A stretch of 64,000 bases of DNA from Candidatus Thiothrix anitrata (GTDB lineage Bacteria; Pseudomonadota; Gammaproteobacteria; Thiotrichales; Thiotrichaceae). The stretch's first letter is position 1, and every line of letters starts with the position of its first letter. Positions 1 through 8,854 of the stretch are shown here, piece after piece. The position numbers and the translations under genes were made by a program. The DNA lies in the NCBI RefSeq assembly GCF_017901155.1, contig NZ_CP072800.1:2197283-2261282 (forward strand). Direction: 5' to 3'. The notes under the pieces were generated by a model. That model did no database searches, was not told the origin of the DNA, and was given only the letters and a program-made list of their open reading frames with translations.

Positions 1-787
1 CCAACGCCATAATGATGTGATCGGTACGGATTTGTTCGCCACTGGCTAATACCAAACCGCGCACTTGACCGGCTTCAATCACAAGGTCGGTGACTTGCTG
101 CTGAAAGCGAATTTCCCCGCCCAATTGCTCAATCTGGTGGCGAATGTTTTCCACCATCTTCACCAAACGGAACGTGCCAATGTGCGGTTTGCTCAGATAA
201 AGGATTTCTTCTGGCGCACCGGCTTTCACAAATTCAGTTAAGACTTTGCGCCCATAGTGTTTGGGGTCTTTGATTTGGCTGTAAAGTTTGCCGTCGGAAA
301 ATGTCCCCGCGCCGCCTTCACCAAATTGCACGTTGGATTCGGGGTTTAACTCGCTTTTACGCCATAAACCCCAAGTGTCTTTGGTGCGTTCCCGTACTTT
401 TTTGCCTCGTTCTAAAATCAACGGGTGAAACCCCATTTGTGCCAGCAATAACCCCGCCATAATCCCGCACGGGCCAAAGCCGACAATGACCGGGCGTTGT
501 TCAAGGTTTTCAGGGGCTTGCGCGACGGGTTGATAACGGGTGTCGGGGCTGGGGTTAATGTGCTGATCGGTGTTAAACCGCGCCAACACTGCCGCTTCCG
601 CTGCGATAGTTACGTCGATGGTGTACACCAGCACAATTGCGTCACGTTTGCGGGCATCGTAGCCGCGTTTGAAAATCGTGAAAGCGAACACTTCATCAAG
701 GGTAATGCCCAAGCGTTGCGCAATTGCCGCAGGTAAAGCGTCAGCAGAGTGTTCCAGTGGGAGGCGCAATTCAGTAATGCGTATCAT
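1..787 (-). CDS. FAD-dependent oxidoreductase (COG2509 type), partial, 3' end outside window
   Basis: Reading the minus strand from the ATG at 785-787 gives 262 open codons that run off the left edge. The protein begins MIRITELRLPLEHSADALP, an N-terminal extension typical of the COG2509 'NAD(FAD)-utilizing dehydrogenase' family. It then shows a nucleotide-binding motif (VIVGFGPCGIMAGLLLA) and FAD-family blocks such as NVQFGEGGAGTFSDGKL. The family is predicted to be flavin-dependent and cytosolic; its substrate is unknown. A hairpin terminator lies upstream on the same strand (849-876), so this gene either has its own promoter between 788 and 848 or is reached by read-through. Family assignment is good; the reaction is unassigned. 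Confidence 0.85.
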   Translation of the reverse strand, partial: MIRITELRLPLEHSADALPAAIAQRLGITLDEVFAFTIFKRGYDARKRDAIVLVYTIDVTIAAEAAVLARFNTDQHINPSPDTRYQPVAQAPENLEQRPVIVGFGPCGIMAGLLLAQMGFHPLILERGKKVRERTKDTWGLWRKSELNPESNVQFGEGGAGTFSDGKLYSQIKDPKHYGRKVLTEFVKAGAPEEILYLSKPHIGTFRLVKMVENIRHQIEQLGGEIRFQQQVTDLVIEAGQVRGLVLASGEQIRTDHIIMAL

Positions 788-848
788 AAATCAACAGTGT
801 CATTGTCAGCAAAAATGCGATTGTATAACAGCACTGCGGGGGGCGCAT

Positions 849-876
849 AAAAAAGGCGTGATGAATGATCACGCCT
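849..876 (-). terminator. Rho-independent terminator
   Basis: GGCGTGAT (855-862) and ATCACGCC (868-875) form a perfect 8-bp stem with a 5-nt loop. On the minus strand the stem is followed by six T residues (complement of 849-854), so the minus strand is the terminated direction. It sits about 60 bp upstream of the minus-strand gene starting at 787, so it does not terminate that gene. It ends a separate short transcript or attenuates a leader. Confidence 0.75.
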
Positions 877-947
877 AAAGACTGTAACAGTGACCATGAC
901 GAGCCACTTCACAATGTCCAACAAATCCTCTCGTAAGGGCTAGGGAC
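849..947 (-). ncRNA. Candidate small RNA or terminated leader upstream of the FAD oxidoreductase gene
   Basis: On the minus strand a TATAAT -10 box lies at 954-959, giving a start near 947. About 95 nt later comes a perfect 8-bp hairpin followed by a six-T run. No ORF with a ribosome binding site is seen in between. The segment contains two GGA triplets (GAGAGGATTT and TTGGACATT) but matches no RNA family that I can recognise. No good -35 box is visible. It could be a free sRNA or an attenuated leader for the minus-strand gene that starts at 787. Confidence 0.35.
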
Positions 948-1069
948 GCTTGAATTATAACCAACATGGACTGATAAATCTATTTAATCTCCGAGGATTA
1001 GGTTCAGGTTTCCCAGCGTAATCGCCCTGTTTTTGGTATAACACCGCATCGCCATCAAATAGCACTACT

Positions 1070-1975
1070 ATGGAATATTCTATCAAACGTCGTAAACCGT
1101 GGCTCGCGCTGCTGCTGTCGTTGCTGTTGCCCGGTTACGGACAGCTTTATAACGGTGAAGTTAACAAAGCCATTTGGTTCTTTTTGTGCCTGTCGCTGTT
1201 ACCGATAGTGGTGGTGGTGACGATTGCGCTATACGTGCCGGGTCAGTGGTTATTGGCGAGTGGGGCAGGGTATTTGCTGCTGGCTGGTAGTGGGTGGTTG
1301 TATGGCGCGATTGATGCTTTTCGTAGCGCACGGCGGCAGCCAGATTACGTTTTGCAGCCTTGGCAGCGCAGCGGGGTGTATCTGCTGGTGTTTATTGCCT
1401 GTGTGTTAGTGGCAGTACCGGCATTAAATGCTTACGCCCGCGATCATTGGGTGGAAACTTTCCGGGTGCCATCCGGCAGTATGGAACCCACGGTCATGAC
1501 TGGCGACATGTTGTTTGCGGATAAACGCTATAACTGCCCAGGTTGCGGCAAAACGTTGAAGCGTGGTGATTTGGTGATTTTTGCGCATCCGAATACCCGC
1601 AGTCATTATTTCATTAAGCGCGTGATTGGTTTGCCGGGTGAGCATTTGCGCATCGAAGGCACGGCAATTTATATCAACGGTAAATCGCTCAGTGCCGGAC
1701 AAGCCCCGCAAGCTAAGGGGGTACAAGTGACCGAAACCGATGGTAAAGCGACTTGGCAAGTGATTTGGGAACAACCTAACGCGGCGTTACCGCAAACCGA
1801 TTTACAGATTCCGACGGGGCAGGTATTCATGATGGGCGACAATCGCACTGCCAGTAATGATTCGCGCTTTTTTGGCGTAGTGCCATTGGATGGCGTGATT
1901 GCACAGGCGAAAGTAGTATGGTTATCCGTCAAAGGCAATCAAGTGCGTTGGGAACGCATGGGCTTGGCATTGTAA
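1070..1975 (+). CDS. lepB: Signal peptidase I (LepB/S26 family) with extra N-terminal membrane region
   Basis: Membrane serine protease that removes Sec/Tat signal peptides at the periplasmic face. The catalytic half shows VPSGSMEPT with Ser137 as nucleophile, the general base Lys183 in YFIKRVIGLPGE, and the GDNR...DSRFFGVVP box near residue 255. The first 125 residues are unusual. A PGYGQLYNGE motif resembling TM2/DUF5683-type proteins is followed by several hydrophobic segments before the final membrane span. A CPGC pair (Cys156, Cys159) sits between the nucleophile and the general base and could bind metal or form a disulfide. At 301 residues it is somewhat long for a minimal LepB. No lepA or rnc neighbour is present, so it may be a second copy. 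Confidence 0.88.
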   Translation: MEYSIKRRKPWLALLLSLLLPGYGQLYNGEVNKAIWFFLCLSLLPIVVVVTIALYVPGQWLLASGAGYLLLAGSGWLYGAIDAFRSARRQPDYVLQPWQRSGVYLLVFIACVLVAVPALNAYARDHWVETFRVPSGSMEPTVMTGDMLFADKRYNCPGCGKTLKRGDLVIFAHPNTRSHYFIKRVIGLPGEHLRIEGTAIYINGKSLSAGQAPQAKGVQVTETDGKATWQVIWEQPNAALPQTDLQIPTGQVFMMGDNRTASNDSRFFGVVPLDGVIAQAKVVWLSVKGNQVRWERMGLAL

Positions 1976-2120
1976 TCCTGTCGTAATACACGGCTATGGC
2001 TTTACAGCAGCCGTTGACTCACGCAAACTAGCAACCATAATAAATGTGTTGCTATTGTAGGCAATACAACCGCTCACAGTCAGAACCAACCCTGATTCAC
2101 TCTCATTGAAAGGCAATCCA

Positions 2121-5100
2121 ATGACCCGGCAAATCAAAAAGCTTTTGGTCGCCAACCGTGGCGAAATTGCAATCCGTATCTTGCGTGCGGCAGCCGAACT
2201 CAAGCTGTGTACGGTTTCGATTTATACCTACGAAGACCGTTTCTCACCGCACCGTTACAAGGCGGACGAAGCGTATCAAATCGGCAAAGATGATGAACCG
2301 CTCAAACCCTACCTCGATATTGAGGCTATCATTGAAGTCGCTAAGCGCACTCATGCTGATGCTGTCCACCCCGGTTACGGCTTTTTGTCCGAAAATGTGA
2401 CACTAGCGCGTCGTTGCCGGGAAGAAGGCATTATTTTCGTCGGTCCAACCCCGGAAGCCATGCAGCGTTTGGGCGATAAGGTCGCTGCCAAAGAAAACGC
2501 CATTGCCGCCGGGTTGCCAATCATTCAGGACAGCCAAGAGCCATTGGACACGCTGGAAATCGCCCGTCGTGAAGCTGATCGTATTGGTTATCCATTAATG
2601 ATGAAAGCCGCTTCCGGTGGTGGTGGTCGCGGAATGCGGGTATTGCGTGACCCGTCGCAACTGGAAGGCGCGTACAACGATGCCCGTAACGAAGCTTTGA
2701 AAGCCTTTGGTGACGCTACCGTATTCCTCGAAAAATACATTGACTCGCCTAAGCACATTGAAATCCAGATTCTAGGTGATACCCACGGCAACCTCGTGCA
2801 CCTGTACGAACGTGATTGTTCGGTGCAACGCCGCTTCCAGAAAGTGGTGGAAGTTGCCCCCAGCACCGGTCTAAAGGATGAAACCCGCGAAAACCTGTAC
2901 AAATACGCGCTGGCAATTACCCGTCATGTGGATTATTCCTGTGCGGGTACAGTCGAATTTTTGGTCGATAAAGACGAGCGTATTTACTTTATTGAAGTCA
3001 ATCCACGGGTGCAGGTGGAACACACCATTACCGAAGAAATTACTGGAGTTGACATTGTACGCAGTCAGATTCTGATCGCTGGTGGTGCGAAACTCAGCGA
3101 CCCGGAAATCAACATCCCGACACAGGAATCAGTAACCTGCAACGGTTATGCAGTGCAGTGCCGCATCACTACGGAAGACCCGGAAAACGGTTTCAAGCCT
3201 GACTACGGCACAATCATTGCCTACCGCAGCACCGGTGGTTTTGGTATTCGTCTGGATGCAGGCGCGGCCTATCCGGGGGCGAAAATTTCCCCGTTCTTCG
3301 ATTCCATGCTGGTAAAAGTGACCGCATGGGGGCGCACGCTGGATGGTGCAATTCGTCGCAACTTACGTGGTTTGCAGGAATTCCGTATTCGTGGGGTGAA
3401 AACCAATATCGGTTTCCTTGAAAACGTCTTGGCGCATCCGGTATTCGCCAGCGGTGATTGCAGCGTTACTTTCATCGACAATCACCCGGAATTATTCCAC
3501 ACCCCGCTACGCTTTGACCGTGGTACCAAGACGCTGAAATTCATCGGTAACGTCACCGTCAATGGCAATCCTGACGTGAAATACGTTGACCCGCACAAGC
3601 ATTTCCGCAAGCCGATCGTGCCTGCTTTCGACAAGGTGGGCGATTACCCCAAAGGCACTAAAAACCTGCTGACTGAGATGGGTGCAGAGAAATTCTGCCA
3701 GTGGGTCAAGGAACAGCCGAACATTTTCTATACCGACACCACCATGCGTGATGCACACCAATCCCTGTTGGCAACCCGTGTGCGTACCGAAGACATGCTA
3801 AAAGTGGCGGAAGGTTTTGCCAAAAACCACCCGCAAATGTTTTCGCTGGAACTGTGGGGCGGGGCAACTTTTGACGTGGCAATGCGCTTCCTGCACGAAT
3901 GCCCGTGGGAACGCCTGCAACTGTTGCGTGAAGCGATGCCAAACATCCTGTTCCAGATGCTGTTCCGAGGTTCCAACGCGGTCGGTTACACCGCTTACCC
4001 GGATAATGTGGTGGAAGCCTTCATCGAGAAGTCGTGGGAAAACGGTATCGACGTGTTCCGCATCTTCGATTCCCTCAACTGGATCGAAGGAATGCGCAAG
4101 TCCATCCAAGTGGTACGCGAGCGCACTGGTGGTATTGCGGAGGGCACAATTTGCTACACCGGCAACGTATTGAACACCGACCCCGCCAACAAGTTTAATC
4201 TGCAATACTACCTCGATTTGGCACGCCAATTGGAAGATGCCGGAGCGCACATGCTGGCGGTCAAAGACATGGCAGGCGTATTGAAACCGTATGCTGCGAC
4301 TACCTTGATTCGCGCCCTGAAAGAAACCGTGAATATTCCGATTCACCTGCACACCCATGACACGGCCTCCATTCAGTCCGCCACCTTGCTAAAAGCAATC
4401 GAAGCTGGGGTTGACGTGGTGGATGGTTGCATGAGTTCCATGTCCGGCCTGACTTCTCAGGTCAACCTGAACTCGTTGATTGCCGCGATGGAAGGTCAGC
4501 CACGTGAACAGCCGTTTAATCTCAAGTCGTTGAATGCTTACGCCAACTACTGGGAAGACGTGCGCGAAATGTACTACCCGTTCGAGTCCGGCTTAAAAGC
4601 AGGCACGGCGGAAGTCTACAACCACGAAATTCCGGGCGGGCAATATTCCAACCTGCGTCCGCAAGCGATTGCACTGGGTCTGGAACACAAGTTTGAGGAG
4701 GTGAAGGAAAACTACGCAGTGGTCAACCGCATGTTTGGTGACATTGTGAAAGTTACCCCGTCTTCCAAGGTCGTGGGCGATATGGCGATTTACATGACTT
4801 CCAACGGCCTGACCGAGCAGGACGTGATGGAACGTGGCGCAACCTTGGCTTTTCCTGATTCTGTGATCGACCTGTTCAAGGGTGGTTTGGGGCAAGTAGC
4901 GGGTGGTTTTCCGAAAGGCTTGAGCGACATTATTCTCAAGGGTGAAAAGCCGTATCCGGGTCGCCCCAACGACCATCTGAAGCCAGTTGACCTTGATGCC
5001 GAATTTGCCGAGTTCAAGCAGGAGTTTGACCCTGAGCAAACCTTCCTTGATTTCCTATCATTCAAAATGTACCCGGCGGTATTCCGTGATTTCTACAAAC

Positions 5101-5564
5101 ATCAGCAGGAATATGGCAACCTGAGTCATTTACCAACACCGGCATTCTTCTACGGCCTCAAGCTCAACGAGGAAGTTCTAGTCCAATTGGGCAAAGGTAA
5201 AGTGCTGATTATTAAGCTGCTGTACCGCTCCCCAGCGGATGAAAACGGTATGTGTACGGTAACGTTTAACTTCAATGGTCAGATTCGTGCCGTGCAAATC
5301 CGTGATCTCGCAGTGAAACCGACTCGTGCCACTAACCGTAAAGCAGTTGGCGACAAGGAAATTGGTACTTCGTTGCAAGGCAAACTGTCTGCCATTATGG
5401 TCAAGATTGGTGACGAAGTGGAGCAAAATACGCCACTGTTCGTTATCGAAGCCATGAAAATGGAAACCACGATTACCGCTCCTGACTCGGGCAAAGTCCG
5501 CGCAATCCACCTGCACGCCGGAGAACTGGTCGAGCAGGGGGATTTAGTGGTTGAGATGGAGTAA
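2121..5564 (+). CDS. pyc: Pyruvate carboxylase
   Basis: ATP- and biotin-dependent carboxylation of pyruvate to oxaloacetate, an anaplerotic cytosolic enzyme. All parts are on one chain of about 1147 residues, the usual length for the single-chain enzyme. The biotin carboxylase part starts KLLVANRGEIAIRILRAA and has a glycine-rich ATP loop ([10 protein letters not shown]). The carboxyltransferase part contains DTTMRDAHQSLLATR, and the C-terminal biotinyl domain contains EAMKMET with the biotinylated Lys. The ATG at 2121 is preferred over an upstream TTG at 2106 because AAAGG lies 7 nt upstream of it. The gene stands alone, followed by a GC-rich hairpin that separates it from the convergent Uma2 gene. 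Confidence 0.96.
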   Translation: MTRQIKKLLVANRGEIAIRILRAAAELKLCTVSIYTYEDRFSPHRYKADEAYQIGKDDEPLKPYLDIEAIIEVAKRTHADAVHPGYGFLSENVTLARRCREEGIIFVGPTPEAMQRLGDKVAAKENAIAAGLPIIQDSQEPLDTLEIARREADRIGYPLMMKAASGGGGRGMRVLRDPSQLEGAYNDARNEALKAFGDATVFLEKYIDSPKHIEIQILGDTHGNLVHLYERDCSVQRRFQKVVEVAPSTGLKDETRENLYKYALAITRHVDYSCAGTVEFLVDKDERIYFIEVNPRVQVEHTITEEITGVDIVRSQILIAGGAKLSDPEINIPTQESVTCNGYAVQCRITTEDPENGFKPDYGTIIAYRSTGGFGIRLDAGAAYPGAKISPFFDSMLVKVTAWGRTLDGAIRRNLRGLQEFRIRGVKTNIGFLENVLAHPVFASGDCSVTFIDNHPELFHTPLRFDRGTKTLKFIGNVTVNGNPDVKYVDPHKHFRKPIVPAFDKVGDYPKGTKNLLTEMGAEKFCQWVKEQPNIFYTDTTMRDAHQSLLATRVRTEDMLKVAEGFAKNHPQMFSLELWGGATFDVAMRFLHECPWERLQLLREAMPNILFQMLFRGSNAVGYTAYPDNVVEAFIEKSWENGIDVFRIFDSLNWIEGMRKSIQVVRERTGGIAEGTICYTGNVLNTDPANKFNLQYYLDLARQLEDAGAHMLAVKDMAGVLKPYAATTLIRALKETVNIPIHLHTHDTASIQSATLLKAIEAGVDVVDGCMSSMSGLTSQVNLNSLIAAMEGQPREQPFNLKSLNAYANYWEDVREMYYPFESGLKAGTAEVYNHEIPGGQYSNLRPQAIALGLEHKFEEVKENYAVVNRMFGDIVKVTPSSKVVGDMAIYMTSNGLTEQDVMERGATLAFPDSVIDLFKGGLGQVAGGFPKGLSDIILKGEKPYPGRPNDHLKPVDLDAEFAEFKQEFDPEQTFLDFLSFKMYPAVFRDFYKHQQEYGNLSHLPTPAFFYGLKLNEEVLVQLGKGKVLIIKLLYRSPADENGMCTVTFNFNGQIRAVQIRDLAVKPTRATNRKAVGDKEIGTSLQGKLSAIMVKIGDEVEQNTPLFVIEAMKMETTITAPDSGKVRAIHLHAGELVEQGDLVVEME

Positions 5565-5569
5565 AGAAA

Positions 5570-5611
5570 CCCCCTCCCTAGCCCTCCTCTCGCAAGGGGG
5601 GAGGGAATTGG
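5570..5611. repeat. GC-rich intergenic hairpin between convergent genes, possible bidirectional terminator
   Basis: TCCCT (5575-5579) pairs with AGGGA (5602-5606). Inside it, CCCTCC pairs with GGGGGG across a small AG bulge and an 8-nt loop. It sits between the pyc stop and the Uma2 stop, where a shared terminator would be expected. The wording 'cccctccctagccctcc...' resembles a short intergenic repeat common in many bacterial genomes. No long T run is present, so termination is not certain. Confidence 0.5.
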
Positions 5612-5620
5612 AGAATAGGC

Positions 5621-6097
5621 TTAACGGAAAATCTTGGATTTGATGTCAGGCGCGAATTTGCTTTGTTCAATCTGCCCCGTATGGCTGAACGTTTCCATGC
5701 GTTTGTCTTCGTACACCACCCAGACTTCTTGTGCACCTTTCGCCAGATAAAGTTCCACTTTTTCAGCGATTTCCTGCTTGGAATTGGACGGCGACACGAT
5801 TTCAACACACAGTTCGGGAGCTTTGAGGTAAGGCGTGGCGTAACCAAATTCGGCGATAAACGCAGCCGAAGCCCAAGCCACATCCGCCACTTTTACGCCT
5901 TCTGAGGTTTGAATCGAGCATTCGGTGATGACTTCGCCTTCTGGTTGGCGTTGCCACAACGCACCTGCAATCCTCCCCTGGAATCTGCCGTGGCTATTGG
6001 AGGCAGGACTCATCAACAGTTTGCCAAACTTGTTCAGCTCTATCTTGAACGGCAGGTTTTGCAGCAAAGGGTTATCAATAACTTCTGACCATTCCAT
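5621..6097 (-). CDS. Uma2 family (DUF820) putative endonuclease
   Basis: About 158 residues. The fold is predicted to be the restriction-endonuclease PD-(D/E)xK type, from the pattern VKVADVAWAS followed by PELCVEIVSPSN and a downstream Lys (EIAEKVELYLAKGAQEVWVV), all typical of Uma2. Members are widespread, often in many copies in cyanobacteria and filamentous bacteria. Their cellular role is unproven. The start at 6097 is chosen because AAGGAGAT lies 7 nt upstream; an in-frame start at 6133 lacks such a site. It is convergent with pyc and has no obvious partner. Confidence 0.85.
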   Translation of the reverse strand: MEWSEVIDNPLLQNLPFKIELNKFGKLLMSPASNSHGRFQGRIAGALWQRQPEGEVITECSIQTSEGVKVADVAWASAAFIAEFGYATPYLKAPELCVEIVSPSNSKQEIAEKVELYLAKGAQEVWVVYEDKRMETFSHTGQIEQSKFAPDIKSKIFR

Positions 6098-6215
6098 CAG
6101 GAAATCTCCTTCTATTTGGACGGATGCTAACATGAATCAAGCCACTACGTAGAGTGCTTGCCGGATATTGCTGCGATACGTATCCTGTAATCCTAATCAC
6201 AGGACGGATGGCAGA

Positions 6216-6584
6216 ATGGCAGATAAATTACTTCTCAGCATTGTGGAACTGGGTGGTTACCCGGATTTTACGCCTCTCTATCAACGGTTGGGTTATACCG
6301 TTGCCAAAGAAACCACGATGCGCAAGGTGCTGCAATTTCTGAAGAAAAATACCCCGGCAGTGATCGTGGCAGAATTCAATTATCAGTCAGATTTTCGTGA
6401 CCGTACCAGCAGTCTGGAATCGCTAATGGCAGTGGTGCAACGGCTGTCAAATACGCGGGTAGTGGTGTTTTACGACAAGGAACAAGCGCATCAGTTGGCA
6501 CGGCTGACGGAACGCTTTGCGTTAACAACGTTGCCGTTCCCGCTCAATGATGCAGTTTTGGAAAACGCGCTTAAAACCTGTTGA
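6216..6584 (+). CDS. Hypothetical protein, small alpha/beta domain
   Basis: I do not recognise this 122-residue protein by name. It begins MADKLLLSIVELGGYPDF, has no signal peptide or membrane span, and alternates hydrophobic strands (AVIVAEFNY, TRVVVFYD) with helices, resembling a receiver-like or Rossmann-like fold. The ATG at 6216 is preceded by AGGACGG at 6201-6207, which favours it over an ATG at 6168. It lies ahead of the exported DUF4424 gene, with 84 bp between them. Confidence 0.65.
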   Translation: MADKLLLSIVELGGYPDFTPLYQRLGYTVAKETTMRKVLQFLKKNTPAVIVAEFNYQSDFRDRTSSLESLMAVVQRLSNTRVVVFYDKEQAHQLARLTERFALTTLPFPLNDAVLENALKTC

Positions 6585-6668
6585 GCCGCTTTGTCGGGCT
6601 TGCCGAATCTCGTTGGTACAAGAGCTGCTATACTCAGGTTGTCTTTAAGCAACCTTTAAGGAAGTTGT

Positions 6669-7472
6669 ATGAACGTGTTAAGTCGTTGGGCTGTGGGGCT
6701 TGCTCTGGGTTGGTGTGCCGTCGGTCATGTTGCCGCTAATGATTCCGTTGCATCATTAGGTGCTGGCGGTATCGTGATTGGCAAAACCGATGTGATTGCG
6801 ATGGAGCAAGAGGACTTATTCGTCAGTGCCGATAAAATCCGTGTGTCTTATGTGTTCCGCAACACCAGTGATAAAGCGGTGGAAACACGGGTGGCGTTCC
6901 CCGTGCCAGAGTTCCCTGAAAACCCTGATATGGATTTGGGGCTAGACACGCATTCCACCAATCCGATGGGTTTTTCTGTGAAAGTGGAAGGCAAGACCAA
7001 AAAGTTTGAAACCGAAGTGAAGAAAAAAGAGGGCAATGTAAAAATTACGCATCACTGGATGCAAACCTTCCCCGCGAATCAAACCCTGAAAGTCACCCAT
7101 GAATACAAGCCCGCAATAGGCGGAGAGGCGATGTTGTGGTTCCAAGAGGAAGAACGCGCCAATAAAATCAAACGTTACTGCATCGAGCCGGGTTTAGTGC
7201 GCTGGATCGACAAAAACAATGTCCCGGATAAAGGTAAAATCGTTTCTCCGCGATACATTGATTACATCCTCACCACGGGCGCGAACTGGAAAGGCTCTAT
7301 CGGTAAATTCCGCCTCACGGTGCAAAAAAGTGACCCACAAGAAATGCTCAGTGTGTGCGGCACGGGCTGGAAAAAGCGCGATGCTAAAACGTTTGTGCTG
7401 GAAAAAACCAACTTTACCCCGACGCAGGATTTAGCAGTGATGTTATTGCGTAGTTATATGTTTGATCAGTAG
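6669..7472 (+). CDS. DUF4424 family exported protein
   Basis: 267 residues with a signal peptide (hydrophobic stretch AVGLALGWCAVGHVAA, cleavage likely after VAA-ND). The mature part starts NDSVASLGAGGIVIGKT and contains IAMEQEDLFVSADKIRVSY, the opening pattern of DUF4424. It also has conserved aromatic and charged motifs (WFQEEERANKIKRYCIEPG). Predicted periplasmic; function unknown for the family. AAGGAAG precedes the start. Confidence 0.8.
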   Translation: MNVLSRWAVGLALGWCAVGHVAANDSVASLGAGGIVIGKTDVIAMEQEDLFVSADKIRVSYVFRNTSDKAVETRVAFPVPEFPENPDMDLGLDTHSTNPMGFSVKVEGKTKKFETEVKKKEGNVKITHHWMQTFPANQTLKVTHEYKPAIGGEAMLWFQEEERANKIKRYCIEPGLVRWIDKNNVPDKGKIVSPRYIDYILTTGANWKGSIGKFRLTVQKSDPQEMLSVCGTGWKKRDAKTFVLEKTNFTPTQDLAVMLLRSYMFDQ

Positions 7473-7486
7473 GGTTGTGTATTTAA

Positions 7487-7517
7487 GATATTTACACTTC
7501 TTAAACGTATAAATATC
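7487..7517. repeat. Inverted repeat upstream of the AAA ATPase gene
   Basis: GATATTTA (7487-7494) and TAAATATC (7510-7517) are perfect 8-bp arms around a 15-nt spacer, ending 16 bp before the ATPase start. It could be an operator or simply AT-rich promoter DNA. There is no T run after it on the plus strand, so it is not an obvious terminator for the DUF4424 gene. Confidence 0.35.
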
Positions 7518-7533
7518 GACTAAAATACCCTTC

Positions 7534-8850
7534 ATGGAAAAGCAATATCGCGCCGTGATTCGGCAAAAAATCGTCGACAGCATAGCCACCTCACCGCCGC
7601 CATTGACGCACCGCGATGTGTGGCTGCCCCAAGTTCGAGGTAAAGCGACGGCAGTGATTGGAATGCGCCGCGCTGGTAAAACCAGTCTTTTGTGGCAAAT
7701 TCTGCGTGAGCGGCTTGCCAGCGGTACGCCCCGCGAAGGCTTGTTGTATTTCAGCTTTGAGGATGAGCGGCTTGCCGGTTTGCAAGCCAGCGATCTTGAT
7801 CTGCTGGTAGAGACGTATTACGCCCTTTACCCCGATTGGCGTGATCAACGTCGTGCGGTGTTTTTCCTCGATGAAATACAATTGGTGGCGGGTTGGGAAT
7901 TGTTCGCCCGCCGTTTACTCGATAGTGAAAATATTGAGTTGTTTTTGTCAGGCTCTTCGGCACGGTTATTATCTCGCGAAGTGGCGACCAGTATGCGTGG
8001 GCGGGCGATGGAAGCGGTGGTGTTACCGTTTAGTTTTCGTGAAAGTTTGCGGCATCAAGGTGTCGAGCCAACGGGCAATGTCACCCAGTTACCGAAAGCA
8101 GTGCGCTCAATGTTGGCGAAACACTTGCTGACGTATTTGCACGAGGGTGGTTTTCCCGAAGCGCAGGGTTTAGATGTGCGTAACCGTGTTGAATTGCTCA
8201 AAGGTTATGTCGATCTGGTGTTACTGCGGGATGTGATTGAGCGTCACGCGGTTGCGCAGCCGTTGGCACTGCGTTGGATGGTGCGTCAATTATTGGGCAA
8301 TGCGGGCAGCCTGTTTAGCATTAATAAATTCCACGCTGACATGAAATCGCAAGGTATCAACGTGGGTAAAGACACGCTGTACAGCTATTTAGATCATTTG
8401 GAAGATGCTTTTCTGGTGCGTGCGGTCAATCTTGCGAGTGATTCCGAAGCGCGTCGTCGGGTTCATCCCCGCAAAATATACCCTATCGACACCGGGCTGA
8501 TTCCTATTTTTGACCGTTCGGGCAAGGCTAATCTGGGGCACGCGCTGGAAACATTGGTGTTACACGAGCTTGATCGGCGGGGTGCAGAACTCGGTTATGT
8601 GCGCATGGTTGATGGGTTTGAAGTGGATTTTCTGGCACGCTACCCCGATGGGCACAGTGAGTTGATTCAGGTTTGTACCCATCTTGATGCGCCAGAAACT
8701 GCCCATCGCGAAATCAGGGCATTGCAACATGCTGCAAGCGATTACCCCGATGCGCAACAGTTATTGCTGGTATTAGAGCGTCCTGCTTTATTGGATTTAC
8801 CGCACGATATTAGCTTGATCACGGCGCAGGAGTGGTTGTTAATGGCGTGA
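7534..8850 (+). CDS. AAA ATPase with C-terminal DUF4143 domain
   Basis: 438 residues. The N-terminal AAA_14-type domain has Walker A GMRRAGKTS (around residues 43-51) and Walker B AVFFLDEIQ (around 107-115), with a following LSGSSARLL sensor segment. The C-terminal half carries the DUF4143 nuclease-like pattern (YPIDTGLIPIF, LETLVLHELDRRG, GFEVDFLAR). Such ATPases are common and highly mobile between genomes; no function is proven. The gene stands alone and is convergent with the histidine kinase gene, only 4 bp separating the two stop codons. Confidence 0.85.
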   Translation: MEKQYRAVIRQKIVDSIATSPPPLTHRDVWLPQVRGKATAVIGMRRAGKTSLLWQILRERLASGTPREGLLYFSFEDERLAGLQASDLDLLVETYYALYPDWRDQRRAVFFLDEIQLVAGWELFARRLLDSENIELFLSGSSARLLSREVATSMRGRAMEAVVLPFSFRESLRHQGVEPTGNVTQLPKAVRSMLAKHLLTYLHEGGFPEAQGLDVRNRVELLKGYVDLVLLRDVIERHAVAQPLALRWMVRQLLGNAGSLFSINKFHADMKSQGINVGKDTLYSYLDHLEDAFLVRAVNLASDSEARRRVHPRKIYPIDTGLIPIFDRSGKANLGHALETLVLHELDRRGAELGYVRMVDGFEVDFLARYPDGHSELIQVCTHLDAPETAHREIRALQHAASDYPDAQQLLLVLERPALLDLPHDISLITAQEWLLMA

Positions 8851-8854
8851 AAAC

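Noticed and set aside
3798-4358. Long antisense open frame inside pyruvate carboxylase
   Set aside because: No ribosome binding site or recognisable domain; it mirrors the strongly biased codons of pyc.
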